DNA of 64,000 bases from Aquipseudomonas alcaligenes (GTDB lineage Bacteria; Pseudomonadota; Gammaproteobacteria; Pseudomonadales; Pseudomonadaceae), in assembly GCF_900156545.1 (NCBI RefSeq), contig NZ_FTNW01000002.1, forward strand, positions 682,001-746,000. Direction: 5' to 3'. Below, in pieces: positions 27,242 to 35,300 of this stretch (position 1 is its first letter; each line of letters begins with the position of its first letter). The notes beneath the pieces are model-generated. The model was given only the letters and a program-made list of their open reading frames with translations, made no database searches and had not been told where the DNA came from. The position numbers were made by a program, and so were the translations under genes.

Positions 27242-27685
27242 ATGCCCAACTGGTGGCTACTCGTCCTGCCCCTGCTCGCCGGCGCCGTAATGCCGCTGCA
27301 GGCCGGCATCAATGGCCAGTTGGCCAGGCACCTGTCCAGCGTGATGGCCGCCGCCCTGGTGTCCTTTCTGGTCGGTACCCTGGCCTTGTTGATCATCGTC
27401 CTCGCACAACGCGATGTATCTGGTCTGGCAGCCTTCAAGGGGCTGTCCTGGTGGCACTGGAGTGGCGGCCTGCTCGGCGCCTTCTTCATTGCCACCGCCG
27501 CCTTCGCTGGGCCGCGCATCGGCGCCCTGCTGTTCATGGTGCTGGTGCTGGCCGGTCAGCTGGGCATGGCCCTGCTGCTCGACCACAACGGCTGGGCGGG
27601 CTTTCGCGAGGCACCGATCACCCTGGGCAAGGCCGCCGGCCTGGCCCTGATCATCGGCGGAGTCTGGCTCATTCGTCGCGGTTGA
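27242..27685 (+). CDS. DMT-superfamily transporter, half-size YdcZ (DUF606) type
   Basis: A 147-aa membrane protein with about five hydrophobic segments, the length of the half-size YdcZ/DUF606 group. Landmarks are AGAVMPLQAGINGQLARHL at the start and GPRIGALLFMVLVLAGQL in the middle. It should dimerise to act as a small-molecule exporter; the substrate is unknown. GGAGA precedes the ATG. Confidence 0.9.
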   Translation: MPNWWLLVLPLLAGAVMPLQAGINGQLARHLSSVMAAALVSFLVGTLALLIIVLAQRDVSGLAAFKGLSWWHWSGGLLGAFFIATAAFAGPRIGALLFMVLVLAGQLGMALLLDHNGWAGFREAPITLGKAAGLALIIGGVWLIRRG

Positions 27686-27751
27686 CGACGGAATGCTGGC
27701 ACTTTGCTTTCCTTGGCTCCGTTGCGACGCTATGCTGCTGATATGCCGCAT

Positions 27752-27763
27752 TTGTGATCACAA
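27752..27763. promoter_or_regulatory. Perfect 12-bp palindrome at the diguanylate cyclase start
   Basis: TTGTGATCACAA ends 3 bp before the ATG at 27767, where a ribosome binding site would be expected. It looks like two CRP/Vfr half-sites joined without the usual 6-bp spacer, so it is not a standard Vfr site. A GntR-like or other dimeric repressor is possible. Confidence 0.35.
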
Positions 27764-27766
27764 CAC

Positions 27767-28894
27767 ATGGCCTCCGATTCGCATTTACCCCACAGCGCCT
27801 CGTTCACCCTGTTCAGGGAAGCCCGGGACGCCCACTCGCGTACCCGTCTGGGCGGCGTCTACTATCTGCTCGCCTGGCTATTGACCTGGGGCTTCTCCAG
27901 CGCGCCAACCGCCATGCCGGTGCTGGCCGGGGTGGGCACCCTGTTTTTTACCCTGACGCTGGCCCTGCGCTGGCTGCATCGACTGCCCAGCCAGGAGAGC
28001 CGAAGCTGCCTGCAACAGTGGATTGATCGCCATTGGCTGCTGATCCTGATCAATAGCCTGGGCTGGGGCCTGGTCCATGCCTGGGCACTGCTGCGTCCGG
28101 AGTTCGAGGCTTCGCGGCTGATCGCCACCCTCAGCACCGTCGCCTTCAGCACCGCCATGGCTTTCAACTTTCCCATGCGCAAACAGCGCTGCGTGCTGGC
28201 TATCCTGCTGCTGTACCTGCCGGGCCTGGCCGTGCTGGCCTGGCAATGGCCGGGCCAGGAGGCCCTGGCGGTAACCCTGGCGTTCTACCTCAGCTACCTG
28301 TTGCTGGCGCTCAACCGCAGCCATCGCGAATACCACGGCGCCCTGGCCATGGAGCGACAACTGGTCGAGCAACGCGAGCGCTACGAGCAGCTCAGCCGCA
28401 CCGACAGCCTGACCCAACTGGGTAATCGACTGCAGTTCAATGGCCTGTTCCCGGCCATGGTGGCCAGCGCCCGGCGCCAGAACAATCCGTTGAGTCTGGT
28501 GCTGCTGGATATCGACTTTTTCAAACGGATCAATGATGAGTACGGCCACAGCACTGGCGACGCCTGCCTCAGCGACTTTGCCGAGCGCATGCGCCGGGTG
28601 TTCCGCCGTGACAGCGATGCCTTGCTGCGCCTGGGCGGCGAAGAGTTTGGCGTGCTGATGCCCGGCACGCCGCTCAAGGAAGCCTGCGAGCTGGCCGAGC
28701 GCTTCCGTGCCGAACTGGCGGCGCAAGGCTTCGTGCTGCATGACCAACGTCTACCGCTGACCACCAGCCTGGGGGTCGGCGGCTTCGATGCGGCCAGGGA
28801 TGAGAGTGCCGAAGCCTTCTTCAAGCGTGTCGATGACGCCTTGTACCGCGCCAAGGCCGAGGGCCGCGACCGCCTGGCCCTGGCCGAGGCCTGA
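27767..28894 (+). CDS. Membrane diguanylate cyclase (GGDEF)
   Basis: A 375-aa protein: five to six membrane segments (about 25-190), a short coiled linker (MERQLVEQRERYEQL), then a GGDEF domain (about 215-370). The active site is GGEEF (290-294) and the inhibitory RxxD site is RDSD (five residues before it), so it should make c-di-GMP with product inhibition. DIDFFKRINDEYGH holds the metal aspartate. The N-terminal domain is not a recognised sensor. It runs convergent with pbpC; only 7 bp separate the stops. Confidence 0.93.
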   Translation: MASDSHLPHSASFTLFREARDAHSRTRLGGVYYLLAWLLTWGFSSAPTAMPVLAGVGTLFFTLTLALRWLHRLPSQESRSCLQQWIDRHWLLILINSLGWGLVHAWALLRPEFEASRLIATLSTVAFSTAMAFNFPMRKQRCVLAILLLYLPGLAVLAWQWPGQEALAVTLAFYLSYLLLALNRSHREYHGALAMERQLVEQRERYEQLSRTDSLTQLGNRLQFNGLFPAMVASARRQNNPLSLVLLDIDFFKRINDEYGHSTGDACLSDFAERMRRVFRRDSDALLRLGGEEFGVLMPGTPLKEACELAERFRAELAAQGFVLHDQRLPLTTSLGVGGFDAARDESAEAFFKRVDDALYRAKAEGRDRLALAEA

Positions 28895-28901
28895 GCCGAC
28901 G

Positions 28902-31223
28902 CTAGTCGCCGAGCTGGAACTCGACCCGCGCCGTTGCCCCACTCTGGTCCAGCAGACTGAGCTGATACAGCCCGCTCGCCGTGAGCTTCTGCTCGATGCT
29001 CTCGCCGGGCTGACTTTCGGCCACCGGCCTGCCATTGAGGAACCACCAGCGCGTGCCGCTACCACCGAGGGCCGATAGCTTGAGTTGCAGAGGCCCGGCG
29101 CTGCTGGCCGGACGCCGCAGGCGATCCCCCTCGCGTACCCCGACGATGGACAGCGGCGCCGCCGGTAGCGGCAATGCCGGCGGGCACTCGGCCGAAGCCG
29201 CCGGCAACCGCGCGGCACGCCGCTCGCGGCGTGGCAGCCAGGGCTCCAGTGGCGCCGGCCACAGGGCAATCTGGCTTTCCCGCGCGCCTTCGCAGCTGGC
29301 CGCCACCTGCCGGCCATGCGCATCCAGCCAGAAGCGCTGACTCAAGCCCAGGCCCAGCGGCTGATCGGCGGCCTGCAGGGTCGGCGGCACGGTGCCATCC
29401 AGGGTCCAGGCGAAGCGCTGGCGCCGGCAGTTGGGGTCGTCGCGGGCCAGTTCCTGGCCCAATGGCCAGCAGATCGCCGCCACACCGATGCTCGCCGGCA
29501 CCGTCTGCACCGGCGGCGCCAGGCCACGCTGGCGGTCGCGGTTGACCAGCAGGTCGTGCACCTGCAGCAGCAATGGCGCGGCCGAAGCCAGGCCGAACTG
29601 GCCGGGCACCGGGGTGCCGTCCGGGCGACCGATCCACACCCCGATCAGATGGCGCGGGCCAACACCGATGGCCCAGGCATCGCGGAAGCCGTAGCTGGTG
29701 CCGGTCTTCCAGGCCAATACGGGACGCTGCACCAGCTCGGCGCGCGGGTCACGGTCCGGCCGCGCCTGCCCGGCAAGAATGCGCCGCACTATCCAGGCCG
29801 ATCCGGGCGAGAGCAAACGCCGCTCGTGCAGTGCGTCCTGCGGTTGCAGCCGTGGCCGCGCGGCCAAGCCATTGCGGGCGAAGGCACTATAGCCAGCCAC
29901 CAGCTCTTCCAGGCGGCTGCCGGCGCCGCCGAGGATCAGCGCCAGGTTCGGCTCGGCGCCGGCCGGCAGCGCCAGCGGCACGCCGGCGCCGCGCAGCTCG
30001 CCGGCGAAGCGCTTCGGCCCGAAGGCCTCCAGCAGCTGCACGGCGGGTAGATTGAGCGAGGTGGCCAGGGCCTCACTGGCCGACACCGGGCCGATGAAAC
30101 CGGCGGCAAAGTTGCCCGGCCGGTAGTCGCCGTAGCGCCGCGGCACATCCTGCAGCAGCGACTCGGAATGGATCAACCCGGCGTCCATGGCCAGACCGTA
30201 GAGGAACGGCTTCAGGGTGGAGCCGGGCGAGCGCTGGGCGCGGATCATATCGACATGGCCGTAGCGCTTGTCGTCGCCGACATCCAGCGAGCCGAGGTAG
30301 GCGCGTACCGCCATGCTCTCGCTGTCGACCACCAGGATGGCCGCCGAAGTGCGCTCCGGCAGGCGCGCGCGCCAGCCCAGCAGCAGGTCTTCCAGACGTC
30401 GCTGCAGATTGGCATCGAGGGTGGTGCGGATCAGCGGCGGGCTGCCCGCCACGTTCAACCGTCGCGCCAGCAGCGGCGCCAGGTTGGGTTCCTGGCGCGG
30501 CGCCAGCAACACCGGCTCCTGCAGCGCCTCGTCCACCGCCGCCTGCGACCATTGCGCGAATTGCGCCATACGCCGTAGCACCTTGTCCCGCGCGGCCTGG
30601 GCGCGTTCGGGATGACGGTCCGGACGCAGCCTGCTGGGCGCCTGCGGCAGCACGGCGAGCAACGCCGCCTCGGCGCGGGTCAGCTGGCTCGGCGGCTTGC
30701 CCAGGTAGGCCCAACTGGCCGCCGCCACGCCCTGCAGGGTGCCACCGAAGGGCGCGCGGTTGAGGTAGAGGGCGAGGATTTCGTCCTTGGGCAGGTGCCA
30801 CTCCAGCTGCAGGGTGCGCCACAGCTGCTTGAGCTTGCCGGCGAAGGTCCGCTCGTGTGGGTCGAGCAGGCGCGCCACCTGCATCGACAGGGTGCTGCCA
30901 CCGGACAGCACGCGCCCGCCGGACAGGTTCTGCCAGGCGGCACGCCCAAGGGCCAGCGGGTTGACCCCGGGGTGCTGGTAGAACCAGCGGTCCTCATAGG
31001 TCAGCAGCGCCTCGAGGTAATAGGGCGAAACCTCCTCCGGCGCCACCGGATAGCGCCACACGCCGTCGGTATCGGCGAAGCGCCACAGCGGCGTGCCATC
31101 CTCGGCCAGCACCACGCGGGCCAGGCCGTCCTCGGGCAACGGCAGCGGGAACAGGCGATCGGCCAGCCACAGCAGCGCCAGCGGCAGAGCAAGCAGTGCC
31201 AGCCTGCGCCGCCAACGCTTCAT
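28902..31223 (-). CDS. pbpC: Penicillin-binding protein 1C
   Basis: A 773-aa class A peptidoglycan synthase with an N-terminal membrane anchor (about 5-25). Glycosyltransferase domain: catalytic Glu77 (YEDRWFYQHPGV) and GGSTLSMQVARLL. Transpeptidase: Ser335-x-x-Lys338 (SPGSTLKPF) and Lys506-Thr-Gly. A C-terminal BiPBP-type domain (about 685-773) is present. PbpC is coupled in many bacteria with a periplasmic alpha-2-macroglobulin, thought to protect the cell after wall and membrane damage; that gene lies on the same strand 1.1 kb upstream here. Confidence 0.95.
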   Translation of the reverse strand: MKRWRRRLALLALPLALLWLADRLFPLPLPEDGLARVVLAEDGTPLWRFADTDGVWRYPVAPEEVSPYYLEALLTYEDRWFYQHPGVNPLALGRAAWQNLSGGRVLSGGSTLSMQVARLLDPHERTFAGKLKQLWRTLQLEWHLPKDEILALYLNRAPFGGTLQGVAAASWAYLGKPPSQLTRAEAALLAVLPQAPSRLRPDRHPERAQAARDKVLRRMAQFAQWSQAAVDEALQEPVLLAPRQEPNLAPLLARRLNVAGSPPLIRTTLDANLQRRLEDLLLGWRARLPERTSAAILVVDSESMAVRAYLGSLDVGDDKRYGHVDMIRAQRSPGSTLKPFLYGLAMDAGLIHSESLLQDVPRRYGDYRPGNFAAGFIGPVSASEALATSLNLPAVQLLEAFGPKRFAGELRGAGVPLALPAGAEPNLALILGGAGSRLEELVAGYSAFARNGLAARPRLQPQDALHERRLLSPGSAWIVRRILAGQARPDRDPRAELVQRPVLAWKTGTSYGFRDAWAIGVGPRHLIGVWIGRPDGTPVPGQFGLASAAPLLLQVHDLLVNRDRQRGLAPPVQTVPASIGVAAICWPLGQELARDDPNCRRQRFAWTLDGTVPPTLQAADQPLGLGLSQRFWLDAHGRQVAASCEGARESQIALWPAPLEPWLPRRERRAARLPAASAECPPALPLPAAPLSIVGVREGDRLRRPASSAGPLQLKLSALGGSGTRWWFLNGRPVAESQPGESIEQKLTASGLYQLSLLDQSGATARVEFQLGD

Positions 31224-31255
31224 CGCCGGCCCTCGCTGCGCATGGGACGCTGGCT

Positions 31256-31594
31256 ATGGCATGCTGGTCGGCAACTCTTAGCGGCACTGTGGGTATTCAT
31301 ACCTTGATCCAAGACTTCTTCGAATGGCTGGGGCATGCCCTCGGCACCCTGATCCGCTTCATCGTCGAGGCCCTCAGCGGCTTCTTCGGATTCTTCGCCG
31401 ACATCGGCCGCAGCTTCCTCGACGGCATGGCGTCGGCGCTGGGCACCAATGTCGGCCTGCTCAGCATCGTCGCCATGGTCTGCGGCCTGTTGCTGCTCTA
31501 CGCTGCCGTCCGTGCCGGCATGCGCAAGGCTTTCGTGCGCATGGTGGTCTATGGGTTGCTGGGATTGTGGTTGTTGAGTTTGATTGTGAGTTGA
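31256..31594 (+). CDS. Small hypothetical membrane protein
   Basis: About 112 aa from the ATG at 31256; a GTG at 31289 (101 aa) is an alternative, as neither has a strong ribosome binding site. The pattern is an amphipathic N-terminal segment (LIQDFFEWLGHALGTLIRFIVEALSGFFGFFADIGRSF) and a C-terminal membrane helix (LSIVAMVCGLLLLYAAVRAG) plus a second hydrophobic end. It is divergent from pbpC, sharing the short gap. I do not recognise a named family. It could be an envelope-stress or pore-forming small protein; this is guesswork. Confidence 0.6.
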   Translation: MACWSATLSGTVGIHTLIQDFFEWLGHALGTLIRFIVEALSGFFGFFADIGRSFLDGMASALGTNVGLLSIVAMVCGLLLLYAAVRAGMRKAFVRMVVYGLLGLWLLSLIVS

Positions 31595-31611
31595 GCAGCA
31601 CTCAAGGCCCT

Positions 31612-31672
31612 GTAGCCCGGATGCAATCCGGGGAAGCAGGCAACTCCGCTCCCGGATTTCATCCGGGCTACG
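31612..31672. repeat. REP pair (BIME), copy A
   Basis: Two REP units in inverted orientation: GTAG then CCCGGATGCAATCCGGG (31612-31632), and the complement CCCGGATTTCATCCGGG then CTAC (31651-31671). Each unit has the GTAG head plus a hairpin that defines RAYT-associated REPs. It abuts the 3' end of the RAYT gene. Confidence 0.9.
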
Positions 31673-31695
31673 ACCTAGGCAGCCTGCGCGATAAC

Positions 31696-32220
31696 TCACT
31701 CCCCCGTGCGATCTATCAGGCCGTCGCTCCCGCACCAATCAACGGGTAACAATCCGCGCGCCACATAGCGGTGAAAGCTGGACAACGGCCAGTCGCATAC
31801 TCGACCGACCAGGCCGTGCTTGAGCGGATTGACATGGATGTAATCGACGTGCGCGACGAAATCCGCCTCATCTCGTATCAAGTGCTCCCAGAAACGGCGC
31901 TGCCAGATATTTGCCTCGCCTTTCTCGTTAAGCACCACCGGAAAACTCCTGTCGCGTAGGGCTCGAACGAATAACGATTTGAGTCGGCGGACTCTGCAGG
32001 AAAAATCGGCATCGCCCTCAGGCAGCTGCATCAGCAGATGCAGGTGATCGGGCAATATCACCGCTGCAGGTATCTGAAACGGTCGCTCGCAAATGGTCTG
32101 CCTTATTGCATCGCGAAGTTCATCGCTATGCCGTACCAACCAGTCCTGGGTTCGATCTTGCAGAGCCAGCGTCAGAAAATAACAGGCGCCCTCGATCCGA
32201 GCGCGCCGGTAATTGACCAT
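31696..32220 (-). mobile_element. REP-associated tyrosine transposase (RAYT)
   Basis: A 174-aa Y1-type HUH transposase. The metal-binding HUH motif is His59-Leu-His61 (DHLHLLMQLP); IWQRRFWEHLIRD and the catalytic-tyrosine segment DYIHVNPLKHGLV (Tyr127) are canonical for RAYTs. RAYTs recognise GTAG-headed REP hairpins and spread them round the genome as single-strand intermediates. The gene is intact and flanked on both sides by inverted REP pairs (31612-31672 and 32264-32322). It sits between pbpC and the alpha-2-macroglobulin gene. Confidence 0.93.
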
Positions 32221-32263
32221 CGACTAGACCTCCTTGTCCGGTGTTTTTCAGAGTGCCCCGGCC

Positions 32264-32322
32264 GTAGCCCGGATACAATCCGTGAACCAGGCGGCTCCGC
32301 CCCCGGATTACATCCGGGCTAC
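32264..32322. repeat. REP pair (BIME), copy B
   Basis: GTAG plus CCCGGATACAATCCG (32264-32282, slightly degenerate right arm) and the complement CCCGGATTACATCCGGG plus CTAC (32302-32322). It lies upstream of the RAYT start, pairing with copy A to flank the transposase. Confidence 0.9.
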
Positions 32323-32332
32323 GCAAACCCAC

Positions 32333-35300
32333 TCAGCGCTCGCGCACCACCAGCTGCGCCGGTGCGGCGCCCACCGCGTTCCACGCCGGGCGATACATCG
32401 ACTCCACCTGCGGCGGCGGCACCCGGTAGGTGCCGGGGGTAACGGCGCGGGCCAGGTACAGCAGGTGGGTGGTGTCGTAGCCGTTCACGTCCAGGGCCGC
32501 GACGAAGCGATCATCACGGAACTCCTGGTGCTTGATCGCGGCGTTCTGCATCGACTTCTGCCATTCCTTCACCGCGCTGCTGGCGTCGTCCAGGCTGGCG
32601 GCGCTCTGCGCCAGGTTCTGGTTCTCCAGTTCCAGGCCGGCCGGCAGCAGGTCCACCACCAGAGCGTCGGGCACCCGTTCCTCGGCACGTACCGCCAGGT
32701 GCACCAGCACCAGCTGGCCGCTGGCTAGGTTGTTCAGGTCCAGCGGGCGACCGTCCAGGCCGTAGAAGCCGCGCTCGATACTGAGGTTATTGCCGCGCGC
32801 CGCCAGGGCGGCGGTCGGGTAGCCGGAAATGGTCAGCTGCTGGTAGAGCTTGTCGGCGAAGCCGGTGCTCAGGCTCAGCGGCTCGCTCAGGCTGGCGCCC
32901 TCCAGCTTCACCGCCGGCTGGCCGTTGCTCAGCTCGCGCACCTGGCCGCCGGCTTCGAGCACGGCGTTCCAGCTCTTCTCCGGAGTCTTGATCAGGCCGC
33001 GGCCAGCGAGGAACAGCGCGTTGCGCTCCTGGGTCGACAGGTAGTCCTGCACGGCGCGCTCCTCGGCCAGGCTGAACAGCAGCTGGTCGCGGCTGCTGGC
33101 GGCCAGGTCGTTCTCCTCCAGCAGGGCGTAGATCAGCGCCTGGTCGCGCAGCGGGCTGCCGTAGTCGGCCAGCCACTCCTGGCGCTGGCGGCCGAGCCCC
33201 AGGCCGAGGGCCAGGGCCTCGTCGGCGCGCGGCTTGTCACCCATTTTCTGCAGGGCCACGGCCAGCTGCACCAGCGGCAGACCGGACTTGGCGTCGCCAC
33301 GGCGGTCGTACAGTGCGCGCAGGCTGCCCAGCGGCGCCTGCTGACTGCGCGCCAGCACCAGGCCGGCGTAGGCCTGCACGGCGAAGCGGGTGTGGTCGAG
33401 GTTGTCGCTGTAGCCGACGTCGACCAGCTGGCGATCCTGCAGGTAGCGCAGCAGGCGTTCACTGGCCTTCTCCAGCGCCTCCGGCGGCACGGCGAAGCCC
33501 TGCTCGCGGGCGCGCAGGAGGAAGTCGGTGACGTAGGCGGTCAGCCAGAACTCCTCGTCGCTGTCCGAACCCCACAGGCCGAAGCTGCCGTTGTAGCGCT
33601 GCATGCCGAGCAGGCGCTCGATGCCGATCTCGATGGAGTTGCGCCGTTTCTCTTCCGGCTCGCCTTCCAGGCCGAGTTTCTTCAGCGTCGCCGCGTCCGC
33701 GTAGAGCGACGGATACAGGCCGCTGGTGGTCTGCTCCAGGCAGCCGTAGGGATAGGCTTTGAGCGCCTGGATCTGCTCGGCCAGGTTCAGCGGCGGACGG
33801 CTGGAGACGCTCAGCAGCGCCTCGCGCCCGGCCGGCTCGAAGGCGGCCAGGGTGCCGGCTGGCAGCTGCCAACTGTCGCCCTGCAGTACGCTGCGCAGGT
33901 GCTTCTGCTGCGCCGGCCAGGCCGAGCGCACGCCGATGCGCCACTCGCGGCTGAAGGCCGGCAGGTTCTCGCCCGGCAGGCTCAGGCCGTTGACCTTGAC
34001 CCGCAGCACGCCGGCGCCGTAGCCGCCAACGGCACGCACCGGAATGCGCAGGGTCTGGCGCTGGGCCTGGTCGAGAGTCAGTGGCGCGCTGTGGCCGGCA
34101 GGGTCCGCCAGGCTCAGCTGGCCTTCGGCCTCGATCTGCACCTCGAGTTTCTGTGCAGCACCGGACAGGTTGGTCAGGTCCAGGGCCACACTGGTCTCAT
34201 CGCCACCGGCGAGGAAGCGCGGCGCCGACAGCTCGGCCACCAGCGGCGCGGCGACCACCGTCTTGCCCTCGCCCATGCCATAGCGCTCGTCGGTCCAGGC
34301 CTGGGCCATCAGGCGCAGTTCGCCGTTGAAATCGGGGATGTCCAGGCTGACGTCGCCTTCGCCCTGGGCGTTCAGCTCGATCGGCACGCTCTGCAGCGCG
34401 ACTATGGTGACGCTGGTATCCGGGCGCTTGCCGCCCTTAGCCAGCGCCGCGTCGCCACCGAAGGCCAGCTTGGCCAGGCGACCCTGGCCGGCCTCGATCA
34501 GTTGGCCGTAGACATCGAGCTGGTCGACACCGTAGGCCTTGCGGCCGAACAGCTCGGCGAACGGGTCAGGCGTCTGGTATTCGGTGATATTGAGGATGCC
34601 GACGTCCACCGCCGCCACCAGTACATTGACCTTCTGCGCCGGGCTGCCGTCGGCGTTCTTCGCCTGCACCCTGACCTTCAGCGGCTGCTGCGGACGCATC
34701 TTATCCGGCGCAGTCAGGCTGACCTGCAGCTGGCGTGGCGCGCGGTCGAACGGCAGGTGCAGCAGGCCCACGGCGCGCTTGGGCGTGGCACCTGCCTTGC
34801 GTTCGCCGGGACGGATGACCAGGGCACTGACGTACAGGTCATGCCGCGCCCAGTCCTTGGCCAGCGGGATATCGAAGCTCTTGCCCTCGGCGGGCACCTC
34901 GATTTCCTGCCACCACAGCGGACCGTCGCTGGATTCGACCATCAGGTAGCCGCTGCCGGCGGCCGGCGGGGTGACGGTGACCGTGGCCGTATCGCCGGCA
35001 GCATAGGCGGGCTTGTCCAGCGCCAGCTTGACCTGGTCCGGGCGCACCGCGCCGCCTTCGGTGTTGTCCTGCCAGGAGTAGCCGGCCCAGAAGCGCAGGC
35101 TGCTGGTGAGACCGGTCTCGGGGTCGGTGACTTCCACGCGGTACGGTCCCCACTCCACCGGGAAGCTGACCTTGGCAGTGCCACCGGCAGCAACCTTGAT
35201 GCCCTCTTCACCCAAGTTGAGGAACTTCTCGTTGTAGTGGTAGTTCCAGCCCTCGCTCTCCGAGAAGCTCCAGTAGTAGTCGCGGCGTTCGCGGATCAGG

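Noticed and set aside
27752-27763. Vfr/CRP binding site
   Set aside because: The half-sites abut without the 6-bp spacer CRP-type proteins need; kept only as an unexplained palindrome.
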